NCBI RefSeq assembly: GCF_001724605.1
Contig: NZ_MEEX01000021.1
Location: 1 to 64,000, forward strand
Length of the DNA stretch: 64,000 bases
Direction of reading: 5' to 3'
Source of the DNA: Phenylobacterium sp. SCN 70-31
Lineage (GTDB): Bacteria; Pseudomonadota; Alphaproteobacteria; Caulobacterales; Caulobacteraceae
A program made the translations under genes and the position numbers. The notes under the pieces were generated by a model that saw nothing but the letters and a program-made list of their open reading frames with translations, was not told the DNA's origin and did no database searches. Positions 31,453-41,617 of this stretch are shown here, one piece after another (the first letter of the stretch is position 1; every line of letters starts with the position of its first letter).

Positions 31453-31830
31453 TCAGTTGCCCCGGGCGGCCGTCTTGCGTCCTGTCTGCGACAGGGGCTG
31501 GCCGTACTTGGCGCGGTTCTCGGCCGTATCCGGCACCGGACCGTTGGAGACGGTCGTGGTGGTGACCTGCGCCCCCTGGTCATAGGTGGTGGTCGAGGCG
31601 GACACCGGCGCGGTGACGTCGGTGTCGGTCGCCGCAGGCGCCGGCGTGTTCGCGGCGGGCGCATCCGGGGCCGGCGGATTCACCGAGGTGTCGGCCGCCG
31701 TCGTGCGATCGGGGCCGGCCTGGGGCGGCGAGTGAGTCTGGGTCTGGACCTGGGCCGGGACCTGGGCCTGGGCGGCGCCGGCCACGAGGGCGGCCCCAGC
31801 CGCAGCGGTCAGCAGATGCGAGAGCTTCAT
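31453..31830 (-). CDS. Small Thr/Pro/Ala-rich exported protein, unknown
   Basis: 125 aa. Signal peptide [20 protein letters not shown] with cleavage around AQA. The mature part is low-complexity ([33 protein letters not shown]) and ends with a less biased block ([20 protein letters not shown]). No family recognised; probably a disordered periplasmic protein. It has its own terminator. Codon use and a good signal peptide support it as real. Confidence 0.7.
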   Translation of the reverse strand: MKLSHLLTAAAGAALVAGAAQAQVPAQVQTQTHSPPQAGPDRTTAADTSVNPPAPDAPAANTPAPAATDTDVTAPVSASTTTYDQGAQVTTTTVSNGPVPDTAENRAKYGQPLSQTGRKTAARGN

Positions 31831-31944
31831 GATCAGAACTCCTGGTTGCGCGGGATGTGCGCCCCCGTCCCGAGTGTGCTCACGCTGTACGGTCCTGGCC
31901 CGGTTTGGTTCCCGCCCCGGGCCAGAAAGCCGCCGCTCCGAAGC

Positions 31945-32499
31945 TCAGCTCGCGGGGGCGGCCGGCGCCTCGGCGTCGCCCTCGCCGGCGACGAGGACAC
32001 GATCCACCACATGCAGCAGGCCGCTGCCGGTGTGGAGGTCGGCCTGGACGATGGTCGCGCCGTCCACCTTCAGCTTGCCGCCCTCGTCGCTGCCGTCGAG
32101 GAGGATGGTGTCGCCGGCGCCCGAAGGAATCGGCCCCTTCGCGCCTTTGATCTTCGACGAGTCGATCGGCGCGTTGACGACGTGGTGCAGCACGAACCGC
32201 TGCATCGCGGCCTTGTCCGACTTGAGCTGAGCCAGCTTGTCGGCCGGCATGGCGGCGAAGGCGGAGTCCGTCGGGGCGAACACCGTAAGGTTCTTGTTGG
32301 TCTTCAGCAGGCCGGTGAGATTGGTGGCGTCGATCCCACCCACGAAGGTGTTGAAACGGCCCGAAAGCTTCAGCGTGTCCACAAGATCGCCTTGGACGGC
32401 GATGGGACCGGCGGCGGGGGCGGCGTCCTGGGCCTGGGCGACCAGCGGGGCGGCTGAAAGGGCGGCCACAGCGGCGGCGGCAAGCAGGAAACGGGTCAT
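31945..32499 (-). CDS. Secreted fasciclin-domain protein
   Basis: 184 aa. Signal peptide MTRFLLAAAAVAALSAAPLVAQ. One FAS1 domain: LVDTLKLSGRFNTFVGGIDA, H1-like block NLTVFAPTDSAFAAMP, and HHVVNAPIDSSKIKGA, closing with TGSGLLHVVDRVLV. Single FAS1 proteins are periplasmic or extracellular adhesion/stress factors of poorly known role. The C-terminal tail is Ala/Glu-rich. No clear partner gene. Confidence 0.92.
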   Translation of the reverse strand: MTRFLLAAAAVAALSAAPLVAQAQDAAPAAGPIAVQGDLVDTLKLSGRFNTFVGGIDATNLTGLLKTNKNLTVFAPTDSAFAAMPADKLAQLKSDKAAMQRFVLHHVVNAPIDSSKIKGAKGPIPSGAGDTILLDGSDEGGKLKVDGATIVQADLHTGSGLLHVVDRVLVAGEGDAEAPAAPAS

Positions 32500-33221
<722 letters not shown>

Positions 33222-33241
33222 GGCATCGGGACAAGGGGATT

Positions 33242-34651
33242 ATGAACATGAAAGTCTTTGGAATTCAGCGGCTGACGGGGATCCTCCTCGCGGCCGCGAT
33301 GCTGGGGGCGCCGCTAGCGTCGCCGGTGCTGGCCCAGGAGGCGGCCCCGCCGGCGGTAGAGGCGACGGTGGCCGAAACTACCGTTGTGGAAACCGCGCCC
33401 GAGGCCGCGCCCGCCGCAGCCGCTCCGGCCGAGGAAGAACCGACCCTGGACACCGGGGACACCTCCTGGCTGCTCACCTCCACGGCGCTCGTGCTCGCCA
33501 TGACCATCCCGGGCCTGGCGCTGTTCTACGGCGGCATGGTGCGCGGCAAGAACGTCATCTCGACGGTGGCCCAGTGCTTCGCCATCACGGCCGTCATCAG
33601 CGTCGTCTGGATGGTCGCCGGCTACTCGCTGGCCTTCAGCGAGAACAGCTCCGCGGCGCTCAATCCGTACGTGGGCGGCCTCAGCGCCTTCCTGCTGAAC
33701 GGCATCTCCATGGACGACCTGTCGGGCACCATCCCGCAGTATCTGTTCGTGGTCTTCCAGATGACCTTCGCGGTGATCACGCCCGCCCTGATCGTAGGCG
33801 CCTTCGCCGAGCGGATGAAATTCTCGGCCATCCTGCTCTTCATGGTCCTGTGGTCGCTGATCGTCTACTCGCCGGTCTGCCACTGGGTCTGGGGTGGCGG
33901 CTTCCTGAGCGAAATGGGCGTCCTCGACTTCGCCGGCGGCACGGTGGTTCACATCAACGCCGGTATCGCGGGCCTCGTCTGCGCCCTGGTCCTGGGCAAG
34001 CGCAAGGGCTTCGGCGCCGAGAACATGGCGCCGCACAACCTGGTGCTGACCATGATCGGCGCCAGCCTGCTGTGGGTGGGCTGGTTCGGCTTCAACGCCG
34101 GCTCGGCCGTGGGCGCCAACGGCCTGGCGGCCGTGGCCATGCTGAACACCCAGGTGGCCACCGCGGGTGCGACCGTCGCCTGGATGATCATCGAATGGGT
34201 CGAGCGTAAGAAGCCCGGCATGCTGGGCCTCGCGTCCGGCGCCGTGGCCGGCCTGGTCGCGATTACGCCGGCCGCCGGCTTCGTGACGCCGCAAGGCGCG
34301 CTGATCATCGGCCTCGTCGGCGGCGGCGCCGCCTATGCCGGCGCGGTGTGGCTGAAGAAGGCGCTCAAGTACGACGACAGCCTGGACGTCTTCGGGGTCC
34401 ACGGCATCGCCGGCATCGCGGGCGCTCTGCTGACCGGCGTGCTCGCCAGCTCGGCCGTCGCCGGCGAAGCCGCCGAGGGTGCGAGCATCGTGACCCAGTT
34501 CGTGGGCATCCTGGGCACGATCGTCTGGTGTGCGATCGCCACCTTCGCGATCCTGATGATCTGCAAGTTCACGGTCGGCCTGCGGGTCAGCGAGGACGAA
34601 GAGGTCGAAGGCCTCGATCTCTCGCAACACGGCGAGTCCCTGCACCACTAA
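33242..34651 (+). CDS. amtB: AmtB ammonium transporter
   Basis: 469 aa. Signal-like N-terminus MNMKVFGIQRLTGILL and a Pro/Glu/Ala-rich periplasmic extension of about 45 residues precede 11 membrane helices beginning DTSWLLTSTALVLAM. Conserved: GLALFYGGMVR, twin-His sites FAGGTVVHINAGIAGLV and DVFGVHGIAGIAGAL, and Asp in ALIVGAFAER region. The C-terminal tail (VSEDEEVEGLDLSQHGES) carries the GlnK-contacting segment. A strong terminator follows. Confidence 0.97.
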   Translation: MNMKVFGIQRLTGILLAAAMLGAPLASPVLAQEAAPPAVEATVAETTVVETAPEAAPAAAAPAEEEPTLDTGDTSWLLTSTALVLAMTIPGLALFYGGMVRGKNVISTVAQCFAITAVISVVWMVAGYSLAFSENSSAALNPYVGGLSAFLLNGISMDDLSGTIPQYLFVVFQMTFAVITPALIVGAFAERMKFSAILLFMVLWSLIVYSPVCHWVWGGGFLSEMGVLDFAGGTVVHINAGIAGLVCALVLGKRKGFGAENMAPHNLVLTMIGASLLWVGWFGFNAGSAVGANGLAAVAMLNTQVATAGATVAWMIIEWVERKKPGMLGLASGAVAGLVAITPAAGFVTPQGALIIGLVGGGAAYAGAVWLKKALKYDDSLDVFGVHGIAGIAGALLTGVLASSAVAGEAAEGASIVTQFVGILGTIVWCAIATFAILMICKFTVGLRVSEDEEVEGLDLSQHGESLHH

Positions 34652-34710
34652 GGGCTCGGGGGAGAGGGCGTCCGGTCCGGCCTGGTCAGGACGGACGCCA
34701 TCTGGGTGGA

Positions 34711-34743
34711 GACGGGGGTCCTTCGGGGCCCCCGTTTTCTTTG
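34711..34743 (+). terminator. Intrinsic terminator after amtB
   Basis: Stem ACGGGGG-(T)-CC / GGGGCCCCCGT around a CTTC loop, followed by TTTTCTTT; about 60 bp past the amtB stop, before the convergent ispE. Confidence 0.88.
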
Positions 34744-34778
34744 GCCGATCGTCGGACCCGCGCGTCGGGCCGCGAGCC

Positions 34779-35654
34779 TCAGTCCCAGGGACCGCCGAGG
34801 CGGCAGCGACGGACCCACCAGCGGGGCGCCAGGGCCTCGATCCGCCCGGCCAGGGTCCCGGCCTCGATGTCGTCGGCGCAGAGCGCGAAACAGGTCCCGC
34901 CAGACCCCGACACCCGGGCCAGCAGCGTCTCGGGCTCCGCGCGCAGCATGTCCAGGACCGTTCCGACCTCGGGGGCGACGTCGATGGCCGCCGCCTCCAG
35001 GTCGTTGCGTTGCAGGGCGAGCCAGGCCGCCATCTCCTGCGGCGACTCGAAGGCGTCGGGCATGGACGGCGGCGCCACGGCGCCGAAGTCGCCACGGGCG
35101 TCCAGGCGTCGATAGACGGCGGGGGTCGAGACGGGAATCCCCGGATTGACCAGCACCGCGTCGAGGGCCGGAAATCCCGGCGCGGGCGACAACCGGTCTC
35201 CGCGCCCTTCGGCCACGACCGGACGCGCCCAGAGGCAGGCCGGTCCGTCGGACCCGATGCGCGCGGCCACCCGTTCCAGCCGCGCATCGTCGATCTGAGG
35301 GGCGAACACATCCCGGATCAGGCGCAGCACGGCCGCAGCGTCACTGGATCCGCCGCCCAGGCCGCTGGCCACAGGCAGCGCCTTCTCCAGCGACATGGCC
35401 AGTTCGGCCATCGGCCGGCCCAGCTCCTCCACGAAGGCCCGGACCGCCGTCCAGATCAGATTGTCCCGCTCGGGCCCCAGCGCGCGCGCGAACGGGCCGG
35501 ACACCATCAGGCTCCCCTCTCCCAGCTCGATCGCCACCTGGTCGCCCACGTCGGCGAACGCCATCAGGCTGCTCAGGGGATGGAAGCCGTCCGCGCCCGG
35601 AGGGCCGACGTGGAGGAACAGGTTGACCTTGGCGGGCGCCAGCCGCGCGGGCAC
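34779..35654 (-). CDS. ispE: 4-diphosphocytidyl-2-C-methyl-D-erythritol kinase
   Basis: 291 aa from GTG at 35654. Third-step kinase of the MEP isoprenoid pathway; GHMP fold with start APAKVNLFLHVG (the catalytic Lys in this block) and the ATP loop ALPVASGLGGGSSDAAA, plus GSGGTCFAL near the end. It begins one base after the stop of the TPR lipoprotein gene, an arrangement seen in related genomes. Essential in organisms lacking mevalonate. Confidence 0.95.
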   Translation of the reverse strand: MPARLAPAKVNLFLHVGPPGADGFHPLSSLMAFADVGDQVAIELGEGSLMVSGPFARALGPERDNLIWTAVRAFVEELGRPMAELAMSLEKALPVASGLGGGSSDAAAVLRLIRDVFAPQIDDARLERVAARIGSDGPACLWARPVVAEGRGDRLSPAPGFPALDAVLVNPGIPVSTPAVYRRLDARGDFGAVAPPSMPDAFESPQEMAAWLALQRNDLEAAAIDVAPEVGTVLDMLRAEPETLLARVSGSGGTCFALCADDIEAGTLAGRIEALAPRWWVRRCRLGGPWD

Positions 35655-35655
35655 C

Positions 35656-37338
35656 TCAGGGTCCCGCGACGCGCGGCGTGGGCCCCAGGCCGGACTCGAG
35701 TTTGCGCTCGGAGTCGGCGCGGATCTTGTCGTCCGGATCCAGCGTCAGCACCCGTCGCCACTGGAACACCGCTTCGTCCTTGCGGCCCACCATCCAGTAG
35801 GCGTCGCCGAGGTGGCTGTTGATCTCGGGATCGCCCGCCTCGAGTTCGACCGCCTGTTCCAGCAGTTCGATGGCCTTGGGATAATCGCCCAGGCGATAGT
35901 GCGCCCAGCCCAGGCTGTCGATCATGGCGCCCGACCGGGGGTTGGCGGCCACCGCCTTCTCGACCATCGCCAGGGCCTCCTTGAGCCGCTCGCCACGGTC
36001 GATCAGTCCATAGCCCAGGTAGTTCAGCAGCTCGGGTTCGTCGGGGCGAAGGCTGAGGGCCTTCGACAGGTCGGCCTCGGCCTGAGGCCAGCGCCCCGCG
36101 CGCTCATGCGCCTGACCGCGCGCGTAATAGAGCTGCCAGTCCGGCGCCTTCGCCTCGGCGATGAGCGTGTCGAGCACGACGGCCGCCTCGTCGTTGCGGT
36201 CGTTGGCCCGCAGCAGGTCCGAGAGGGTGATGCGGCCTTCGAAGTCGCCGGTTTCGGCCGCGGCGCGCGCGAGCCTGAGCGCACCCTCCTTGTCGCCCGC
36301 GCTCTGATAGCTCCAGGCGAGCTTGGCCTGGGCCGCGGGAAACGCGGGACTGCCGGGCTTGGGCCGGCCATAGGCGGCGCGGGCCCCCTCCAGATCGCCG
36401 CGCGCCTGCAACAGGTCGCCCAGCATCAGCCAGGCGTCGTTTCGTTGCGGGTCCAGGCTCAGCGACAGGCGCAGATAGGCCAGCGCCGTCGCCTCCTGCC
36501 GGGCGCTGATCATGGTGGCCGCCGGGGCGAGCAACGCAAAGGCGGCGCCTTCCTTCAGCGTCGGCGCCGCCGGCGCCCGGCCGCCGCTGGCCCGGGCCTT
36601 GGCCGCCCTGGCCGCCTGACTGGAGGGATTGCGTCGGAGCGCCCCGTCGTAGAGCGCCAGCGCGTCGGCCTTGCGGCCCCGCCGCTCCAGGAAGCCGCCA
36701 TAAGCCAGGACCGCCAGCTCGTTGGGATTCTCCCCGGCGGTTACGGCCTTGAAGTTCGTCTCGGCCTCGTCGAAGCGACGGGCGCGCTCGAACAGGTGCG
36801 CCTGGCCGATCTGCCCGAAGTAGTCCACCGCCCCGTCGCCGCGAAGCTGGGGTCGCACCACCGTTCCCTCGGTGTCGCCGGCCGCCGCGGCGACCCAGGG
36901 CGCCAGCAGGGCCGCGGCGGCCCGGTGCGGGAAGCCGATGGGGTCGCCGCCCAGTTCGGCCTGGGCGGCCTTGCCCTTGCCATCGCCCAGGAGCGCGACG
37001 GCGCGCACCAACCGTCCCATCCGCTTCGACGGCTCTGAGGCGGTGGGTCCGGTCGGCGCCAGCGTCGCAGCCTTGGCGACCTGCCCGGCCATCAGCGCGG
37101 CGGTGAAGGCCTGTTCGGACACGGCCGGATCGTCGCCGCCGTGCGCGCGGGCGTACTCCAGGAAACGGGCGGCGTCAGCGTTCCGGCCCGCGTTCAGGGC
37201 GGCGTTGCCCGCCAGGAAGAGGCCGTAGGCGCTGTCCGCCGCAGGCGGACCGGCCGGCTCGATCCCGGTAGACGATGTGGTGGCGCACCCCGCCAGGAGG
37301 GCGGCGGGCGCGGCGAGGGCGAATAGGAAGCGACGCAT
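35656..37338 (-). CDS. TPR-repeat lipoprotein
   Basis: 560 aa from ATG at 37338. N-terminal lipoprotein signal MRRFLFALAAPAALLAGC with the lipid-modified Cys at residue 18. The rest is an array of tetratricopeptide repeats, clearest in the C-terminal half (e.g. RNDAWLMLGDLLQARGDLEGARAAY, LLNYLGYGLIDRGERLKEALA, MIDSLGWAHYRLGDYPKAIEL, NSHLGDAYWMVGRKDEAVFQW). Probably an outer-membrane-facing scaffold. Downstream ispE follows after one base; ETF-QO lies 68 bp upstream. Confidence 0.92.
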   Translation of the reverse strand: MRRFLFALAAPAALLAGCATTSSTGIEPAGPPAADSAYGLFLAGNAALNAGRNADAARFLEYARAHGGDDPAVSEQAFTAALMAGQVAKAATLAPTGPTASEPSKRMGRLVRAVALLGDGKGKAAQAELGGDPIGFPHRAAAALLAPWVAAAAGDTEGTVVRPQLRGDGAVDYFGQIGQAHLFERARRFDEAETNFKAVTAGENPNELAVLAYGGFLERRGRKADALALYDGALRRNPSSQAARAAKARASGGRAPAAPTLKEGAAFALLAPAATMISARQEATALAYLRLSLSLDPQRNDAWLMLGDLLQARGDLEGARAAYGRPKPGSPAFPAAQAKLAWSYQSAGDKEGALRLARAAAETGDFEGRITLSDLLRANDRNDEAAVVLDTLIAEAKAPDWQLYYARGQAHERAGRWPQAEADLSKALSLRPDEPELLNYLGYGLIDRGERLKEALAMVEKAVAANPRSGAMIDSLGWAHYRLGDYPKAIELLEQAVELEAGDPEINSHLGDAYWMVGRKDEAVFQWRRVLTLDPDDKIRADSERKLESGLGPTPRVAGP

Positions 37339-37406
37339 GGCCCGACTCTGGGCGTCCGCGGCGTCGGCCGCAAGCGCCCAGTCGCCACACGCGAACCGGC
37401 CGTGGC

Positions 37407-39065
37407 CTACATGTTCGGATAGTTCGGCCCGTCCCCGCCCTGCGGCGTCGTCCAGTCGATGTTCTGCGACGGGTCCTTGATGTCGCAGGTCTTGCAGTGG
37501 ACGCAGTTCTGGAAGTTGATCTGGAACTTCGGATTCTGGCCCGCGTCGTCGTACAGCACCTCGTAGACGCCGGCGGGGCAGTAGAGCCGCGCCGGCTCGC
37601 CGAACTTCGGCAGGTTCACGTCGATCGGGATCGACGGGTCGCGCAGATGCAGGTGCGCCGGCTGGTTCTCGTCGTGGTTGGTCGACGACAGGAACACGCT
37701 GGACAGCTTGTCGAAGCTCAGCACGCCGTCGGGCTTGGGATAGACGATCGGCTTGTAGTCCGAGGCCTTGCCGGTGGATTCGGCGTCGCCCTTGGTGTGC
37801 TTCATCGTCCCGAAGATCGAGAAGCCGCCCAGCAGGTGGGTCGACCACATGTCGAAGCCCGAGAACGCCGTGCCGAGCGCGGTGCCGAACTTCGACAGCA
37901 TCGGCTTGGCGTTGCGGACGATGTTCAGCTCCTTCTTCACCCAGGAGGCGTCGAAGGCCTGCTTGTATTCGACCAGCTCGTCGCCGGCGCGACCGGCGGC
38001 GATGGCCGCGGCGGCGGCCTCGGCGGCCATGATGCCGCTCTTGATGGCGTTGTGGCTGCCCTTGATGCGCGGCACGTTCACGAAGCCCGCGCTGTCGCCC
38101 AGCAGCACGCCGCCGGGGAAGTAGAGCTGCGGGACCGACTGGATGCCGCCCTCGCTGATGGCCCGCGCGCCGTAGGCGATGCGCTTGCCGCCTTCGAGAT
38201 ACTTGGCGACCTCGGGGTGGTGCTTCCAGCGCTGGAACTCGTCGAAGGGCGACAGCCAGGGGTTCTTGTAGTTCAGGTGCACGACGAAGCCGGTGGCCAC
38301 GTAGTTGTCCCCGAAGTGGTACATGAAGCTGCCGCCGCCGGTCTTGTCGTCGAGCGGCCAGCCCAGGGTGTGGATCGCCAGGCCGGGCTGGAACACCTCG
38401 TCCGGGACCTGCCACAGCTCCTTGATGCCGATGCCGTACTTCTCGGGGCTCGCGTCCCGGCACAGGCCGTACTTGGCCTTGAGCACCTTGGCGAGCGAGC
38501 CACGCACACCTTCGCCGATGAAGACGTACTTCCCGCGCAGCTCCATGCCGGGCTCGTAGTTGGGCCCCGGCTGGCCGTCCTTGCCGATCCCGAACTCGCC
38601 GACGACCACGCCGACCAGTTTGTCGCCCTCGAACACCGGCGCCGAAGCGGCCATGCCCGGATAGATCTCGACGCCCAGGCCTTCGGCCTGCTGGCCCAGC
38701 CAACGGCAGACGTTGCCCAGGCTGGCGATGTAGTTGCCGTGGTTGTTCATGAAGGGGGGCATCGCCCAGACCGGCAGATCCAGGCTGCCCTGCGGCCCGA
38801 GGACCACGAACTTGTCCTTGGTCACCGGCGTCTCGAGCGGCGCGCCCAGCTCCTTCCAGTTCGGGAACAGCTCACTGATCCCCTTCGGGTCGATCACCGC
38901 GCCCGAGAGGATGTGCGCGCCCACCTCGGCGCCCTTCTCGACCACCGCCACCGTCAGGTCGGCCGAGAGCTGTTTCAGACGGATCGCGGCGGCCAGGCCC
39001 GACGGCCCGGCGCCCACGATGACGACGTCGTACTCCATGGCTTCGCGCTGGACGGCTTCGCTCAT
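37407..39065 (-). CDS. Electron transfer flavoprotein-ubiquinone oxidoreductase
   Basis: 552 aa from ATG at 39065, seven bases after GAGGGG. Membrane-bound entry of electrons from acyl-CoA dehydrogenases into the quinone pool. FAD motif VGAGPSGLAAAIRLK near residue 15, ubiquinone-binding and FAD segments in the middle (HTLGWPLDDKT, VNVPRIKGSHNAI), and the C-terminal [4Fe-4S] site CPAGVYEV plus NCVHCKTCDIKDPSQNI. Full length; the 13-codon upstream extension is discarded. Confidence 0.96.
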   Translation of the reverse strand: MSEAVQREAMEYDVVIVGAGPSGLAAAIRLKQLSADLTVAVVEKGAEVGAHILSGAVIDPKGISELFPNWKELGAPLETPVTKDKFVVLGPQGSLDLPVWAMPPFMNNHGNYIASLGNVCRWLGQQAEGLGVEIYPGMAASAPVFEGDKLVGVVVGEFGIGKDGQPGPNYEPGMELRGKYVFIGEGVRGSLAKVLKAKYGLCRDASPEKYGIGIKELWQVPDEVFQPGLAIHTLGWPLDDKTGGGSFMYHFGDNYVATGFVVHLNYKNPWLSPFDEFQRWKHHPEVAKYLEGGKRIAYGARAISEGGIQSVPQLYFPGGVLLGDSAGFVNVPRIKGSHNAIKSGIMAAEAAAAAIAAGRAGDELVEYKQAFDASWVKKELNIVRNAKPMLSKFGTALGTAFSGFDMWSTHLLGGFSIFGTMKHTKGDAESTGKASDYKPIVYPKPDGVLSFDKLSSVFLSSTNHDENQPAHLHLRDPSIPIDVNLPKFGEPARLYCPAGVYEVLYDDAGQNPKFQINFQNCVHCKTCDIKDPSQNIDWTTPQGGDGPNYPNM

Positions 39066-39198
39066 CGTGTTCCCCTCGGCGTCTTCCGGGCGAACGCGCG
39101 CCACCCGGTCGTCTGGACTCCCCAGTATTCCGGGTCTTATCGGGAGGTCTCGCCGCGATGGTCAAGCGCGAACGCTTCGCGTCTGCGGCGCCGGCCGG

Positions 39199-40611
39199 CT
39201 ACCGTCGCCCTTCGGTCACGATCTTCACCTGCGCGCCGGGCGCGAGGGGTTCGCCCGGTCGCAGGTTGTTGAGCATGAGGAAGCGGGCCAGCCGATCGCG
39301 CTCGGGCGGCATGCGCGCGGACATCGTCTCCGCCGTGTCGCCGGGGCGCACCGTGACCACCGCGATGCGTCGCCCGCCCACCGCCTCTGCGTCGCGGTCC
39401 GAAAGGCGGCGGAACGATTCGTACATCCCGTCGAACACGCCCGCCTGACCGGCCGGCGCCATCGAGACGAAGTGATAGACCTGGTTTCCGCCCGCGGCGT
39501 AGGCCACGACCGTCAGGTCCACCGGCCGACCGGCCGACAGCGCCCGCGCGGGCAGCACCACCGCCGGCATGCCGTTGATGGTGGTGCGCTGAGCCTGACC
39601 CAACTCGTGGCGACCCTGGCGGATGATCCCCCGCATCACCGCGGCGGCGTAAGCCTCAAGCTGCGAAGCCGGCGCCTGGCCCGGAGCGAACTCGGCCAGC
39701 ATGCCCTGCGGCCCGGCCACCCGCACCGCCTGCGGGGTGTTGCTCAACGCGAACCCCTGCGGCGCGTCGAAGCGGATGCGCAGGGCCGGATGCACAAACG
39801 ATCCGCCCCGCACCACCCCCTGGCCGGGATCGTCGCCGAACGGCATCCCGTCCAGCGCCGCCAGGAAGGCGCGCTGGTCCAGGGCCAGGTCCTCGGCGTA
39901 GGCGATCCGCGCGGCCTGCGTCTCGGCCCGCTGGATCCGATCGCCCGTCAGCGGATGGGTGCGGGCCCAGGCCGGGGTCGCCGCCCCGCCCTGCCCGGTG
40001 GTCTGGGTGTTGAAGGCGTCCTCGCGCTGCAGGCCGTCCAGCACCCGCGTCAGGCCCTCGGGCGCATAGCCCGCCATGGGTAGATAGCGAAGCGCCAGGG
40101 TGTCGGCCTCGTACTCCTGGTTCCGCGAATAGCTGAGCGTCCCCAGCTTGCCCACGCGGCCGGCGATGCCGCCCGCGATATCCGACTTTGTCGCCGCCCC
40201 GATCAAGGCCGCGGCCAGACCGCTGAGCGCCTCGGCCTGTTCCTGGCGCTGGGCGTGCTTGGCGGTCACGTGGCCCAGTTCGTGGCCCAGCACCGCCGCC
40301 AACTCGGCCTCGGAGTTCATGATCGAGAGCAGCCCACGGGTGATGTAGACATAGCAGCCCGGCGGCGCGGTGAAGGCGTTCACCACCTCGGAGTTCAGCA
40401 CGGTGAAGATGCAGCGCTGGCGCATCCCCGCCGCCTGAGCCATGCGATCGCCCACACGCTGGACATAGTCGGCCTGAGGCCCCGCGAACTCGCCGCCCAG
40501 GCTGGCCACGAGGCCCATGTGCTCGCGCGCCGGCTGGGCCGCCGCGGGCGTCCCGCCCAACGGAAGCGCCGCCAGCAGAACCACCGCCGCCAGAGCTTCC
40601 ACCCGCCGCAT
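39199..40611 (-). CDS. Secreted M48-family zinc metalloprotease with LysM-like tail
   Basis: 470 aa from ATG at 40611, chosen because GAAGG lies four bases upstream; ATG 40629 lacks a ribosome site. Signal peptide to about residue 27 (PAAAQPA). Zinc motif HELGHVTAKH with third ligand Glu in NQEYEADTLALRYL. A second region (residues 250-400) is of unknown fold; the last 60 residues (VVTVRPGDTAETMSARM... NNLRPGEPLAPGAQVKIV) look like a LysM peptidoglycan-binding unit. BepA/YcaL-like envelope quality-control proteases are the nearest functional analogy. Confidence 0.9.
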   Translation of the reverse strand: MRRVEALAAVVLLAALPLGGTPAAAQPAREHMGLVASLGGEFAGPQADYVQRVGDRMAQAAGMRQRCIFTVLNSEVVNAFTAPPGCYVYITRGLLSIMNSEAELAAVLGHELGHVTAKHAQRQEQAEALSGLAAALIGAATKSDIAGGIAGRVGKLGTLSYSRNQEYEADTLALRYLPMAGYAPEGLTRVLDGLQREDAFNTQTTGQGGAATPAWARTHPLTGDRIQRAETQAARIAYAEDLALDQRAFLAALDGMPFGDDPGQGVVRGGSFVHPALRIRFDAPQGFALSNTPQAVRVAGPQGMLAEFAPGQAPASQLEAYAAAVMRGIIRQGRHELGQAQRTTINGMPAVVLPARALSAGRPVDLTVVAYAAGGNQVYHFVSMAPAGQAGVFDGMYESFRRLSDRDAEAVGGRRIAVVTVRPGDTAETMSARMPPERDRLARFLMLNNLRPGEPLAPGAQVKIVTEGRR

Positions 40612-40695
40612 TCCGCCTTCGCTCCGCATCCGGGCTGACAAGCCGCCCGCTTCGCGCCAAGAGTGGCGCAGACTTGTCCGAGAGTGAACAGCCCA

Positions 40696-41541
40696 ATGTC
40701 GGCGGCCGCCGAACCCTCCAACGCCCGCCTGGCCGAAAGCCTGCTGGCCTTCTGGGCCGAAGCCGGCATCGACTCGGTTCTGGCCGACGAAGCCGTCGAC
40801 CGGATCGAGGCCGGGCGCGTGGCGCCGCCACCGAGGCCGCCGCCGCCGGTCACGGCCCTGGCCCCCGCCCCCGCGGGCCGGATCGCGCCCGGCGGCCGGC
40901 CCGTCGGACCGGACGTCGCAACCGCTATCGCGCAGGCGCAGGCCGCCGCGGCCGCGGCCGGGAGCCTGGAGGACCTGGTCGCCGCCATCGCCGCCTTCGA
41001 GGGGTGTCCGCTCCGCTACGAGGGCGCGGCGACCAAGGCCGTGGTCTTACGCGGCGACCCCAAGGCCCCGCTCATGGTGATCGGCGAAGGCCCCGGCGCC
41101 GAGGAGGATGCGCGCGGCGAACCGTTCGTCGGCCGCGCCGGCCGGCTGCTGGACCGGATGCTGATGGCCGCCGGGCTGGAGGGCCGGGTGCTGATCACCA
41201 ACACCGTGTTCTGGCGGCCGCCCGGCAACCGCACCCCGAGCCCGGCCGAACAGGCGGTCTGCGCCCCGTTCCTCGAACGCATCGTCCAGCTGGTTCAGCC
41301 GCGCATGCTCCTGCTGGCCGGAGGCGCATCGGCCAAGTCGTTGCTGAAGCGCGAGGAAGGCATCCTGTCCCTGCGCGGTCGCTGGTTCGAGTGGCGCTCG
41401 GCCGACGGCGCCCTGGAACTGCCCGCAATGCCGACACTTCACCCCGCTTTCCTGCTCCGTCAGCCCGGCGCGAAGAAAAGGGCGTGGATCGATCTGCTGA
41501 CCCTGACCGAAAGGCTTGATCGCCCCGACCGCCCCCACTAG
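40696..41541 (+). CDS. Uracil-DNA glycosylase family 4/5-like protein
   Basis: 281 aa from ATG at 40696; a GTG at 40663 is possible. The N-terminal 80 residues are Pro/Ala-rich. The catalytic half has GEGPGAEEDARGEPFVG (motif A), NTVFWRPPGNRTPSP (motif 2) and the C-terminal HPAFLLRQP (motif B), all typical of the alphaproteobacterial UDG clade. Only two cysteines are present in the whole protein (FEGCPL and QAVCAPF), where classic family 4 has four for a [4Fe-4S] cluster. Function in base excision repair is inferred. Confidence 0.9.
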   Translation: MSAAAEPSNARLAESLLAFWAEAGIDSVLADEAVDRIEAGRVAPPPRPPPPVTALAPAPAGRIAPGGRPVGPDVATAIAQAQAAAAAAGSLEDLVAAIAAFEGCPLRYEGAATKAVVLRGDPKAPLMVIGEGPGAEEDARGEPFVGRAGRLLDRMLMAAGLEGRVLITNTVFWRPPGNRTPSPAEQAVCAPFLERIVQLVQPRMLLLAGGASAKSLLKREEGILSLRGRWFEWRSADGALELPAMPTLHPAFLLRQPGAKKRAWIDLLTLTERLDRPDRPH

Positions 41542-41617
41542 CCTGCCCCGCGGTGGGACTCGAGAAAAAGGGGTTCGCGTTCAGGGGACGTTAGTCCTCG
41601 CACGCGAATAGGACGGC

